Origin: Luteirhabdus salina
GTDB taxonomy: Bacteria > Bacteroidota > Bacteroidia > Flavobacteriales > Flavobacteriaceae
DNA: 64,000 nucleotides
Assembly: GCA_025384855.1 (NCBI GenBank)
Contig: JALAHT010000004.1
Location: 127,846 to 191,845, forward strand
Direction of reading: 5' to 3'
Below, piece after piece: positions 8,121-17,550 of this stretch. Position 1 is the first letter of the stretch, and every line of letters starts with the position of its first letter. The position numbers and the translations under genes were made by a program. The notes beneath the pieces are model-generated. The model saw only the letters and a program-made list of their open reading frames with translations, was not told where the DNA came from and ran no database searches.

Positions 8121-11100
8121 ATGCACTGTCTCAAAATACTAATCCTCTCCTTTTTAGTAACTACCTTGTCCTCTGCCCAAAGCGATCCCAAATTACCCGA
8201 TTTGGTCCCGCCTTCACCAGAAGCAGCCTCATTGGCCAAGTTTGTGGAAACGCCTATAAGCCATTTTACGGGTGTCCCCGAAATTTCGATCCCTGTTACC
8301 GAACTAAAATCGGGAGGAAAGACAATCCCTGTCTCGGTGGCTTATCACGCCTCAGGGATCCGCGTCAACGAAATGGCGTCAAGAGTTGGATTGGGCTGGT
8401 CTTTGAGTGCAGGTGGAAGTATAACAAGAAGTGTGAGGGGAATACCGGACGATAGTCCAAACGTATATGGATATCTCAATGACCACGATGTGCTAGGGGA
8501 CTTTATGTGCCTGAGAAGTGGAGGGGGGATAAGCTGTAACAGTCCCCTTGGTGATAATTATTCTGAGGTTATGTACAATATAGAGCAGGGTGAGATAGAT
8601 CTACAGTCCGATAGCTACATGCTCAATTTCCCGGGAGGGTCCGGAAAGTTCCATTTTGATGAGGACAAGGATATCTTTTTCAATCCCAAATCGGACATGT
8701 CTATCGAATTCATCATGCCAAACGGGGTGATCTTGGGCTGGATTGTAACCGATACGGTCGGGACGAAATATTATTTTGGTCTGAGTGAGGACCAGATCAG
8801 GTCCGCCTATGACAGGACCACCTCCAGGTCGTTTGGCCAGGGCTTTCCATCGCCCCCCCCCAATTCCATGAGCAACTATATTACGGCCTGGCACCTAGTC
8901 GAGGTCAAACCGTACAATGGTGCAAAGCTGTCGCTGTATTATTCTCCAGGGTTCAACACGACAATCTACAACTTGGTAAGCCATGACTATTGGTTTTGGC
9001 CCAAATTTCCAAACGCCAATTGTTCCGGCAGTACGCAACCCGACCCCCTCTACACGATCTCTGAGGATTTCAACGTGAGGCTCACCAGTATTGAGGGTGC
9101 CTCCGGCAAGGTCCGGTTCAACTATGGCAGTAACAGAACCGACTTGGTCGGGGATAAGGTGTTGACCTCCATAGATTTGGTCGATCCCGATTCAAATACC
9201 GTGAACTCATGGGATTTTAGCCACAGCTATTTTGTCAGCGATGCATATACCGGCTATGAACCGGGAGGGGCCGCTCTGCAGACCCAGAACGATTACCGGC
9301 TGCGCCTTGATGGAATCACCAATGGCGATAGCGAACATACTTTTGAATACTATGATAGTGATATCCTTCCGAACCGTTTTTCAACGGCGACGGACCTGTT
9401 CGGGTTTTACAACGGCGACGAGGGGAGCAATATCCCAAAAATAGACTTTTTCGACCCAAACGGTGATACCCCGCATCCAGGCCTGATAGGTATAGGGTCT
9501 TCCTATAAGTATATCGATGCCGACAAGACAAGGTCCTGTACCTTAAAGAGCATCACGTACCCTACCAAGGGCAAGGTAGAGTTTCAGTATGAATCTAATA
9601 CCGTGGGGACCAAAAATTATAACTTTTATGTATCACAGGGCTATGTGGATGATTTCTTGGGGGATATCGATTCCTCATTGGGTCAATATTCCGAACAGTT
9701 TACGGTAAGTGGGGATACGTTCCCGACCACGAAAATTGTTGAGCTGGACTTTACGACAATTAACCCTAATGGTCTTACATGCAGTGGAACCGAATATGAA
9801 GGCCCTTGCCCTGTAATTGAGTTAAAGGAGGTCTCGACGGGGCAGACCATTGAACTATACTCCGTCTGGACCGATAGGGTACGGCACCTACTGGATAGTG
9901 GCACATATGAAATTGAAATAACCTACCCCGGTTCCCCACCCATCAACAATAGGATCGACGTAAGCATAGAGGTTAACCAAAAAAAAATGACCAACGGCAA
10001 AATCGAGGCCAAAGTTGGTGGCCTGCGGACCAGCAAGGTAATCTACAGGAACCATGACGACAGTATTCTGCTGAGCAAGGAATACGGCTATCATGAACAT
10101 GGCAACCCGAACAAGTCAAGTGGAAGGACCCTTAATCCTCCGGTACTGATCAAAGAGAACGTCTACACATGTGTTGCCTCGACAAATAATATCTTAGTTC
10201 CACAGCAGCACTGGGTTTTGTCCTCGAACTTGATCTATCCGTTTACGGCTTCGAACGGCAATCTGGTCGGTTATACCAATGTAACGGAGAGGATAACGGG
10301 CCAATCGAACAACCGGAAAGATTACGAGTTTTCGTTCAACTACGATGCTATCACCAGTTTCGGACAATCTACTCCCACTATTGATATGGATGATAAGTTT
10401 ACGTACTATCAAGTTACGCCACTATTGGTCCCACAGCCTAACCTCGACCAGAGAACCGGGGAAGCTCTGCTGATAAAAAGTTTTGACGAATCGGACAATC
10501 TGGTTGCAGAATCGGAATTTGAATATATCGGTAATTCAAATGCCGATCTGGATGTCAGTAGCCTCAACTTTGTGACGAAGAGAATATTGCTCCAGCACGG
10601 CAGTAATACATGGGAGTACCTGTACAATGAGACGTATAACAATTACAGTGAAAGAAGGGCGTTAAGGGAAAAAATCCAAAAACAATATTATGGGTCGCAA
10701 GAGGTTTCAACAACTACGACTCACTATTATGGCAATGAAACGGTCAACGAAACACTCTTGTACAACGGGAGGAGCTTTCCAATAGCAAGCCGCCGGAGCC
10801 AGTCGAACGGTATGTCGATAATCACCGAAACCGACTATCCCCAGGACCGTCCAACCACTGCGATGATGGACAGCCTTATTTTACATCACAGGATAGCCGA
10901 GCCCATCGAGGTTAGGAAGATCCTTGGAGAATCGATGGGCGAGACGCTCCTGAGTACCAAGCGGACAAAGTACGCTGATTTTAATGGCATTGTGCTCCCC
11001 TACCAAATCATGACAAAAAAGGGAGGGGCTGAACCTGTGCCGGAGAGTAGCATGGAAACTAGGATTGTCTACCACAGCTATGACAGCTATGGCAATCCCC

Positions 11101-11465
11101 GTGAGGTATCCAAGAAGGACGGTATGCGGACCAGCTATGTCTGGGGCTACAACGGGCAATATCCCGTTGCCAAGGTCGAGGGGAAGGGGTATTCGCAGCT
11201 ACCCGGCACGCTGGTATCACAGATCGAGTCGGAGACGGACGCGTTGACCCTCTCGAACCTACTCGATAGCCTACGGAACCACAATTATCTCCAGAACAGC
11301 CTGGTCACCACCTATACCTATGACCCGCTGGTGGGCGTTACCAGTATAACGGACCCCAAGGGGGATACCCGGAGCTTCGAGTACGACGAATTCGGCCGCC
11401 TTGAGGCGGTAAGGGACGCCGACGGAAACCTTCTGTCGGAGAACGAGTATAACTACGGACAGTAG
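8121..11465 (+). CDS. Rhs/YD-repeat-type secreted protein, N-terminal partner
   Basis: 1114 aa with a signal peptide (MHCLKILILSFLVTTLSSAQ). The early region has the Bacteroidota Rhs-like start: LPDLVPPSPEAASLAKFVETPISHFTG split over several strands, then HASGIRVNEMASRVGLGWSLSAGGSITR, typical of SpvB/TcB-like shells. YD-type repeats appear only at the end (TYTYDPLVGVTSITDPKGD, FEYDEFGRLEAVRDADGN). There is no core-associated cleavage motif and no toxin tip. It is paired with the next gene 23 bp downstream, as in TcB-TcC-like two-gene Rhs systems, so it may form the cocoon with it. Confidence 0.8.
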   Translation: MHCLKILILSFLVTTLSSAQSDPKLPDLVPPSPEAASLAKFVETPISHFTGVPEISIPVTELKSGGKTIPVSVAYHASGIRVNEMASRVGLGWSLSAGGSITRSVRGIPDDSPNVYGYLNDHDVLGDFMCLRSGGGISCNSPLGDNYSEVMYNIEQGEIDLQSDSYMLNFPGGSGKFHFDEDKDIFFNPKSDMSIEFIMPNGVILGWIVTDTVGTKYYFGLSEDQIRSAYDRTTSRSFGQGFPSPPPNSMSNYITAWHLVEVKPYNGAKLSLYYSPGFNTTIYNLVSHDYWFWPKFPNANCSGSTQPDPLYTISEDFNVRLTSIEGASGKVRFNYGSNRTDLVGDKVLTSIDLVDPDSNTVNSWDFSHSYFVSDAYTGYEPGGAALQTQNDYRLRLDGITNGDSEHTFEYYDSDILPNRFSTATDLFGFYNGDEGSNIPKIDFFDPNGDTPHPGLIGIGSSYKYIDADKTRSCTLKSITYPTKGKVEFQYESNTVGTKNYNFYVSQGYVDDFLGDIDSSLGQYSEQFTVSGDTFPTTKIVELDFTTINPNGLTCSGTEYEGPCPVIELKEVSTGQTIELYSVWTDRVRHLLDSGTYEIEITYPGSPPINNRIDVSIEVNQKKMTNGKIEAKVGGLRTSKVIYRNHDDSILLSKEYGYHEHGNPNKSSGRTLNPPVLIKENVYTCVASTNNILVPQQHWVLSSNLIYPFTASNGNLVGYTNVTERITGQSNNRKDYEFSFNYDAITSFGQSTPTIDMDDKFTYYQVTPLLVPQPNLDQRTGEALLIKSFDESDNLVAESEFEYIGNSNADLDVSSLNFVTKRILLQHGSNTWEYLYNETYNNYSERRALREKIQKQYYGSQEVSTTTTHYYGNETVNETLLYNGRSFPIASRRSQSNGMSIITETDYPQDRPTTAMMDSLILHHRIAEPIEVRKILGESMGETLLSTKRTKYADFNGIVLPYQIMTKKGGAEPVPESSMETRIVYHSYDSYGNPREVSKKDGMRTSYVWGYNGQYPVAKVEGKGYSQLPGTLVSQIESETDALTLSNLLDSLRNHNYLQNSLVTTYTYDPLVGVTSITDPKGDTRSFEYDEFGRLEAVRDADGNLLSENEYNYGQ

Positions 11466-11488
11466 CCTAATATAACATTGATAAGAGT

Positions 11489-14400
11489 ATGAAAGCCACA
11501 CCAACAAAAAATGTGATCATGATAAACAGGATACCCATTGCCATCCTCGTGGCACTGCCACTCTTCATTCTTGCCCCAATGGTTTCACATGGGCAGGATG
11601 CGAACCGCAACTATGCCCTGACCAAGACCTACACCCAGGAGAGCTCTGGATCGCACCAGGCAACGGTGACATACTACGATGGCCTCGGCCGGCCCATACA
11701 GCAGGTGGCCAATGCCCAGGGCGGCAATGGGGAGGACCTTATAACCCACATGGAATACGACGATCTCGGCCGGCAGGAGAAGGAGTACCTCCCCTACACG
11801 CGCAGCTCTCCCTCCCTTGGCTTTGACACCGGGGTAAGCTCTGGTCTTTCATCACAATATGGTGGGGGATCGTTCCCTTACTCGGAGAAGGAATTCGAGG
11901 CCTCCCCCCTGGGCCGGGTACTGAGGCAGGCTGCACCTTCCAGTTCCACTGACGGCTGGGAGATGGACTCCAGCCACGAGGTGAAGTTCCGCTACCTGAC
12001 CAACGGACCCACTGAGGTCTACCGGTTTTCGATATCCAGCGGTCTGCCCGTGCTCACGGGCGTCGACCACTATGGTGCGAACCAGCTCTACAAGACCGTT
12101 ACCTACGACGAGAACAACGATACTATGAACACCAAGGGGAGCGTGGTCGAGTACCGGGACAAATTGGGGCGCGTGGTGCTCAAGCGGACCTATACCACGT
12201 CCTCGGGAAGGACCAATGAGACAAACCCTGCAGTAGCCATGGACACCTATTACATCTACGACGACTTTGGGAACCTTGCGGTGGTGCTACCGCCAAAGCT
12301 ATCCGAGCAGGTCGTGGAAAGCGGCCCCTCACTCTCGGGCAGCCACCTTGGGCTCCTGAACCACCTTGGGTACCGCTACCGGTACGACCACCGCAACAGG
12401 CTTGTCCAGAAGAAGCTGCCTGGGAAGGACAAGGAGTTCATAGCATACGACCCGCTCGACCGGGTGATCGCAACCGGCCCGGCCATCTCGCCCCTCGGCG
12501 ACGGTAGCGAGGGCTGGCTGCACACCAAGTACGATCCCTTCGGCCGCGTAGCCTATACTTTCTGGACGGGGGGTTCTGTCAGTGGCAGCTCACGCAATAC
12601 CATTGAGAACAATCAGAGCGCTCCCTATTCGGAGACCAGAACATCCCCCAACAACCAGCTGCCGGGCGATGTCGTTGGGTTCGGGTATACCAACACGGTG
12701 GCACCGACCGGGAGCGGGTACCTGCTGACCGTGAACTATTACGATGACTACGATTGGGACGATGCCCCTTCCAATATACCCTCGACGGTGGGAACGGGTG
12801 ATGTCAACGTCCACTATGACGGCAGCAATCCGCCAAGGGGAATGCCCACTGGCAGCTGGATACGTATCCTTACGGGTAATAGCGGCGATACCGACGGAAA
12901 GCTCACCCATACCCTCTATGACAAGAAGGGGCGTGCAGTGCGCGTCCACACCGACTTCCCTGGCGGGGGATACACGCAGGTGGATACCAAATATGACTTT
13001 GTTGGGAAGCCCCTGTACACCATCACCAAGCACCGAAAGGATGGCACGGCGCAGCACAGCGAGATAACCGTTCGGGAGAACTTCACCTATGATAGCCAAG
13101 AACGCCTCGAGTCGCACGGCCACGTAATAAACGGCGGAGCCGAGCAGCTGCTTGCAAAGATCGAGTACGACGGGCTGGGCCAGCTCACCGACAAGATGGT
13201 GGGCGGTACGGACATGTCGGGCAGCAACGCCTTTCAGCACGTGGACTACAACTACAACATCCGGGGCTGGCTAACCAACATCAATAACCTGAACGACCTG
13301 GGGACCTCAGGGCAGCCCACGGACCTCTTTGCCTTTAGGATAAACTACAATAGCCCTCTATCCGAGGATATCAACGGACAGGTGGAGCAGCTGTACAACG
13401 GGAATATCTCAGAGACCTACTGGCGCACGAGCAGCGACAACGAAAAGCGCAAGTACGGCTATACCTACGACTACCTGAACCGTCTGCTTGACGCCTGGTA
13501 CCAGAAGCCGGACCATGCCACGCCGATCCTGCAGAGCTATGACGAGCACCTGACATATGACAGCAACGGGAATATCCTCACCCTACAACGCAACGGGGTG
13601 AACGAGCTTGCCGACCCGGCCCTTGAGATCGATGACCTTAGGTATACCTATGACACCGGTAATAAGCTGGAATCGGTATACGATGGATCTTTATCCACGG
13701 ATGGGTTTAACGACGGTAATACCGGCTCGGACGACTACGATTATGACGGCTACGGCAACCTGGTCGAGGACAAGAACAAGGGGATCACGGCTATAGTATA
13801 CAACCACCTGAACCTTCCAGCGAAAGTTACCTTTGGCTCGCAGGGAGATATTGAGTACATTTATGATGCCAGCGGGGTAAAGCTTAAGAAAACTGTGAAA
13901 GAGGGAACAACTGTTACGGGCACTACGGATTACATGGATGGCTTCCAATATAACGACGGAGAGCTCGACTTCTTCGCGCACGCGGAGGGGACTGTGGAGG
14001 TGACACCCAGTGAACTGTCCATCGGTGGCCCGGATTACAACTATGTCTTCCACTATGTGGACCACCTGGGCAACATACGCGTTCGCTATGCCCTGGACCC
14101 GGACGACGGAGCGCTGAACATACTCGAGGAGAAGCACTATTATCCCTTCGGACTTCAACATGAAGGGTATAACCAGGCACGGCAGAAGTTTGGCCGCGAC
14201 CTTGAGGACGACTCCATCACCCTTACCCCAGTGGACCCGTTTTTGGGGACTACCTATAACTACGGCTACAACGGCAAGGAGGAGCAGGAGGAACTTGGTC
14301 TGAACTGGATTGATTACGGTGCGAGAAATTATGATGCTGCACTTGGACGCTGGATGAATGTTGACAATCTTGCGGAAGACTATTTTTCATTAACCCCCTA

Positions 14401-15133
14401 CAACTATGTTGATAACAACCCTATATTTTTTATTGACCCAGATGGTCAAAGAATTATTTTTGGATTTCAAACAGATAGAGACGGAAATAGAATTGGAGAG
14501 CAAGAAGTTAAAGATGTAATCAATTCAGGTCTCGGAGGTGGCGATATTGCACAAATAGATGCTGATGGAAATTTAACACTAAACCTTACAAAAGAGCAGA
14601 GGTCTAATTTGAATGATGAACAAAGTGCATTTTTAGGTGTTCTAGAAGAAGGTATTAATGCGAAAGATGCTGATGGAAATAGTGCGGATGTAAATATTGG
14701 CATTGTAAAGAACCACATTGACATTGTTGTCGGTGGTGCTGATAGTAAGCTTATCGATATAGGGGATATAAGTAATGTGAACAATGGAGAAGCTGTGACA
14801 CAGCAATCTTTCTTTGGACACGAGGTTAAAGAGCAGTTTGAAATACAGGTGGGTACCAATGGTGAACCTGTGGATAAACATACTGCACACAATAGGGCTG
14901 AGAGTGTGGAAGCTGATATTACTGGCTATACTCGAACCGGTACAATTGGGAAAACAACACAGACAATTATTCCCCGATCGGAAAAGAGAGGCCTCATGGG
15001 TCTAGGTTTGAGAGACCCATATCGTAAAGCGCGAACAGGAACAGTAATCTTTACTTACAACAATGGAAACAAAACAATCAAAGCAACTATGCATGTTAAA
15101 AATGGGAATGTTACAAAAGTTGATCAGAGGTAG
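11489..15133 (+). CDS. DUF6443 / Rhs core protein with C-terminal toxin-like tip
   Basis: 1214 aa. A signal peptide precedes GQDANRNYALTKTY (an alternative start is ATG 11519). DUF6443 occupies about 35-170 (YYDGLGRPIQQV). Many YD repeats follow, then the Rhs-associated core GYNGKEEQEELGLNWIDYG and the DPDGQR boundary (about 925-985). The last ~230 residues are a variable tip with FGHEVKEQF and AHNRAESVEAD motifs, possibly a zinc peptidase-like or autoprocessing-related fold. Base composition shifts from GC-rich to AT-rich at the core/tip boundary, as expected for exchanged tips. Toxicity is inferred from architecture only. Confidence 0.85.
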   Translation: MKATPTKNVIMINRIPIAILVALPLFILAPMVSHGQDANRNYALTKTYTQESSGSHQATVTYYDGLGRPIQQVANAQGGNGEDLITHMEYDDLGRQEKEYLPYTRSSPSLGFDTGVSSGLSSQYGGGSFPYSEKEFEASPLGRVLRQAAPSSSTDGWEMDSSHEVKFRYLTNGPTEVYRFSISSGLPVLTGVDHYGANQLYKTVTYDENNDTMNTKGSVVEYRDKLGRVVLKRTYTTSSGRTNETNPAVAMDTYYIYDDFGNLAVVLPPKLSEQVVESGPSLSGSHLGLLNHLGYRYRYDHRNRLVQKKLPGKDKEFIAYDPLDRVIATGPAISPLGDGSEGWLHTKYDPFGRVAYTFWTGGSVSGSSRNTIENNQSAPYSETRTSPNNQLPGDVVGFGYTNTVAPTGSGYLLTVNYYDDYDWDDAPSNIPSTVGTGDVNVHYDGSNPPRGMPTGSWIRILTGNSGDTDGKLTHTLYDKKGRAVRVHTDFPGGGYTQVDTKYDFVGKPLYTITKHRKDGTAQHSEITVRENFTYDSQERLESHGHVINGGAEQLLAKIEYDGLGQLTDKMVGGTDMSGSNAFQHVDYNYNIRGWLTNINNLNDLGTSGQPTDLFAFRINYNSPLSEDINGQVEQLYNGNISETYWRTSSDNEKRKYGYTYDYLNRLLDAWYQKPDHATPILQSYDEHLTYDSNGNILTLQRNGVNELADPALEIDDLRYTYDTGNKLESVYDGSLSTDGFNDGNTGSDDYDYDGYGNLVEDKNKGITAIVYNHLNLPAKVTFGSQGDIEYIYDASGVKLKKTVKEGTTVTGTTDYMDGFQYNDGELDFFAHAEGTVEVTPSELSIGGPDYNYVFHYVDHLGNIRVRYALDPDDGALNILEEKHYYPFGLQHEGYNQARQKFGRDLEDDSITLTPVDPFLGTTYNYGYNGKEEQEELGLNWIDYGARNYDAALGRWMNVDNLAEDYFSLTPYNYVDNNPIFFIDPDGQRIIFGFQTDRDGNRIGEQEVKDVINSGLGGGDIAQIDADGNLTLNLTKEQRSNLNDEQSAFLGVLEEGINAKDADGNSADVNIGIVKNHIDIVVGGADSKLIDIGDISNVNNGEAVTQQSFFGHEVKEQFEIQVGTNGEPVDKHTAHNRAESVEADITGYTRTGTIGKTTQTIIPRSEKRGLMGLGLRDPYRKARTGTVIFTYNNGNKTIKATMHVKNGNVTKVDQR
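14261..14376 (+). repeat. Rhs core segment, copy 1 (recombination repeat)
   Basis: DNA encoding [29 protein letters not shown] is closely similar to 15532-15647. The pair forms a direct repeat bracketing the first tip and its downstream lipoprotein, the usual arrangement that lets Rhs tips swap by homologous recombination. Confidence 0.75.
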
Positions 15134-15473
15134 TCTTATCAGTACATTTATTTGGGTTGTGTTCTCTTGTGCTTCAGCAAAGATCACAAAGTATGACTGC
15201 GTAGACAACAAAGCGTGTGCTGAGTATGAAAGGCAACTTGAATTGATAGAAAATTATAATTTTTTTCAAATTTATGTAGAATATGAAAAGTTGGCATTAG
15301 CTCGTACTTTTTTTGAAGATCTAACAGGTTACAAATCAGATGCAGATGTGCAGATTGATGGTCAACTACCTCCCACCATCAAAGATTATTACAATTGGAC
15401 CGCTTGGTATTCTATTAATTATAACAAGCTACGGTATGACGAAGAAAATGATATCGTTCATACTGCAAAATGA
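15108..15473 (+). CDS. Lipoprotein, candidate immunity protein for first Rhs tip
   Basis: 121 aa from ATG 15108 (MLQKLIRG...); in-frame ATGs at 15063, 15093 and 15102 would lengthen it and all overlap the Rhs 3' end. The hydrophobic segment LISTFIWVVFSC ends in a lipobox-like Cys near residue 19. The rest is acidic and aromatic-rich (YERQLELIENYNFFQIYVEYE) with no family I recognise. Position directly behind a toxin tip and overlap with it suggest a cognate immunity protein in the cell envelope. Inference only. Confidence 0.65.
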   Translation: MLQKLIRGSLISTFIWVVFSCASAKITKYDCVDNKACAEYERQLELIENYNFFQIYVEYEKLALARTFFEDLTGYKSDADVQIDGQLPPTIKDYYNWTAWYSINYNKLRYDEENDIVHTAK

Positions 15474-15495
15474 CGCAATCTGGTAGTGTAGTAAA

Positions 15496-16368
15496 TTGGT
15501 GCTTTCAAAAAAGGAGTGTAACGCGGTACACTACGGCTTCAACGGCAAGGAGGAACAGAACGAGTTAAATCTGAACTGGCATGATTTTGGGGCCAGAAAC
15601 TATGATGCTGCGCTGGGAAGGTGGATGAATATCGACCCACTTGCTGAAATGATGAGAAGGCACAGTCCTTACAACTATGCGTTTGATAACCCTCTTCGTT
15701 TTATTGATCCTGACGGAATGGCTCCCGAAGACGTAATAATTCAAGGAACTGAAAAAGCAGCAGCTTTCAAAGAGCTTCAAGCGTCAGTATCTACAGAACT
15801 ATCGCTTACAATGGATTCAAAGGGAAAAGTTTCATATAGTCAAACCGGATCTGGGAAACTGTCTAAGGATGCTCAACAATTAGTTGACGCTATTGATGAT
15901 AGTAATATTACTGTAAATGTTAACGCAGAAAATACAAAAACAACTAAAGCTGGTGATCTCTATATAGGAGGAGCGTTTTCTGGAAATACAGTATCTCAAG
16001 ATTCTAATGGAAATACTACTGTTACAGCTGAACAAGAAGTTAATCCCGACGTATTAAACAAGATGAGTACTGGTAATGGAAAGCCAGGCGCTGACATGCT
16101 GCATGAAGTTTCCGAAGCTTATCAGGGTGCTTTGATATCTGAAAAGAAAGGAGTATCCTCCCCTGCTGCTAATGCCGCAGGGACTGTCTACAATAAAGCT
16201 CATAGGAAGGCTACATCACAATCTGGGAAAGTATATGAAACGTTATATGATGCTTCAGGAAATGTTATGTCAATGACGCCAAGTGGTGCATACCCGACTG
16301 GAGTTAAAAAAGTGGAATGGTCCGTTAAGAACAAAGGGAAAACAACTATAATCCAAACACTACAATAA
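15496..16368 (+). pseudogene. Displaced (orphan) Rhs core-tip module
   Basis: The frame opens at a weak TTG (15496) and immediately enters the Rhs-associated core ([20 protein letters not shown]...MNIDPLAE) without a shell, signal peptide or own promoter. After [11 protein letters not shown] a ~215-residue tip follows with [12 protein letters not shown]. This is the typical form of an orphan rhsCT, a silent tip that can be recombined onto the full-length gene through the shared core DNA. It could still be translated, but an export route is missing. Confidence 0.75.
15532..15647 (+). repeat. Rhs core segment, copy 2 (recombination repeat)
   Basis: Near-copy of 14261-14376: most of the stretch from the TACGGCT(A/T)CAACGGCAAGGAGGA motif through GGTGGATGAAT is conserved. 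It marks the 5' edge of the orphan module. Confidence 0.75.
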
Positions 16369-16369
16369 T

Positions 16370-16801
16370 ATGAGAATTACTATATTAATTATTTCTATCT
16401 TATTCTTTGGATGCAAGACTAAAAAATCAACTATAGAAGCTAAAAGTAATGATTCTGGGATTTTTTTAATTACTAAACTGGAAGAACTAAATAATTGGAA
16501 TATTATTTACGCAAAAAAAGAAACTAAAAAATACAAAATCGTTACTGGAAAGATTTTAAGTTCTAATAATGCTTGTGAAACTATCAAAGTCGGAAAAAAA
16601 TATAATTTAGATTTAAACTCACGGAAAGAAAATGTTCCTGAAATTAATGGTATAAAAATCAAACCAGTCAACAGCATTGACATTGAATGTTATACTTATG
16701 ACATCGAAACAGATATCTGTATAGAACCAGATAATGATATTTACGACTTATACCATACTAATGACATTAGAGGGTTGTGTTATCTTAAAAAAGAAGAGTA
16801 A
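16370..16801 (+). CDS. Lipoprotein, candidate immunity protein for orphan tip
   Basis: 143 aa with a short lipoprotein signal (MRITILIISILFFGC, lipobox Cys at 15) and a soluble acidic domain containing several cysteines (SNNACETI, DIECYTYDIETDICIEPD). No family is recognised. It starts 1 bp after the orphan tip stop, mirroring the tip-lipoprotein order of the upstream pair. Base composition is very AT-rich compared with the Rhs shell. Likely the cognate immunity protein; not provable from sequence. Confidence 0.65.
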   Translation: MRITILIISILFFGCKTKKSTIEAKSNDSGIFLITKLEELNNWNIIYAKKETKKYKIVTGKILSSNNACETIKVGKKYNLDLNSRKENVPEINGIKIKPVNSIDIECYTYDIETDICIEPDNDIYDLYHTNDIRGLCYLKKEE

Positions 16802-16810
16802 TTATTCAAA

Positions 16811-16838
16811 AAAACACCCCATAGAATCGGGGTGTTTA
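16811..16838. terminator. Bidirectional terminator
   Basis: Perfect stem AAACACCCC / GGGGTGTTT with an 8-nt loop. An A-run precedes it and T/A-rich sequence follows, so it can serve both the Rhs/immunity unit (+) and the convergent gene ending at 16858 (-). Confidence 0.8.
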
Positions 16839-16857
16839 TAATTAAATTAGCGGCAAA

Positions 16858-17259
16858 TCATTTCTTCTCAGAAATTCCACCGTTCAAGGAGATCATATCA
16901 TCACGTGAGGTTTTCGGGTCCTTACCCTTTTTGCGCACGAGTTTCTGTGAGTTGAACAGCGGACGGCACTTGATGTTGAACTCGGTATAGTTCACCACTT
17001 CCTCCCCCTGTTCCTTTGCGATCTTCTCATAGGCCTGATGCAACTGCTCATTGGTGAGCTTTCTGTCCTTTGCCTTTATGATTGCCTCAAGGGCAATTGT
17101 TGCCACCTCATTGAGCCCCGTAATGGAGCTTGGGATCACAAAGCCCAGTTCCTCCAACTGCTTCTGGTCGTTCTCGTCGGCATATTTTATGAGTACCCCA
17201 GCATCGCGCTGGTGTTCCTTGATACGGGAAGAAATCTCCCGTTTCAGGCTTCTAACCAC
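16858..17259 (-). CDS. Hypothetical protein
   Basis: 133 aa from GTG 17259; an in-frame TGA lies 30 bp upstream and no earlier ATG exists. The protein is soluble, charged and mostly helical (SLKREISSRIKEHQRDAGVLIKYADENDQKQLEELGF; LTNEQLHQAYEKIAKEQGEEV). No family is recognised. The GTG start and lack of ATG leave open that it is the 3' part of a truncated gene. It is convergent with the Rhs/immunity cluster and divergent from the CHAT operon. Confidence 0.5.
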   Translation of the reverse strand: MVRSLKREISSRIKEHQRDAGVLIKYADENDQKQLEELGFVIPSSITGLNEVATIALEAIIKAKDRKLTNEQLHQAYEKIAKEQGEEVVNYTEFNIKCRPLFNSQKLVRKKGKDPKTSRDDMISLNGGISEKK

Positions 17260-17550
17260 TAAAAATTCAAACCGATAGAATCACCTATGACTTTAAACGT
17301 ATTCAAAGGACGCATCGACCATTGTAACTGCGAACACTTAATTAATTAAAAATAGCATGTCCTACCATTTTACAATTTTTAAGTGTGGTCCTTTTTTCAA
17401 TCAAAATTCTCACTTTCAACAATAACGAACTGATGTAACCTTTTGAATAATAATATATTAATTGTTGATTAACGAAACCCAATATTTGTCCAGCTTAAAT
17501 TATTTATATATCTTAACAAGAGAAAATCCTCCCCCATTATTTTTTTATAT
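17260..17550. other. Gene-free AT-rich leader of the CHAT operon
   Basis: 291 bp with no ORF. It is strongly AT-rich. A -7-like AATATTTG lies near 17490, but no confident -33 element is seen. A long regulatory leader for the CHAT-amidohydrolase unit is possible; no palindrome of the two operator types described elsewhere in the window occurs here. Confidence 0.4.

Noticed and set aside
8069-8455. 128-aa plus ORF overlapping the first Rhs gene
   Set aside because: Out-of-frame with a clear signal-peptide-bearing gene starting at 8121; no family likeness.
12590-13240. 216-aa reverse ORF inside the Rhs gene
   Set aside because: Shadow of the GC-rich YD-repeat coding frame; no start context or family likeness.
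13691-14161. 156-aa reverse ORF inside the Rhs gene
   Set aside because: Same reason: antisense of the conserved Rhs frame.
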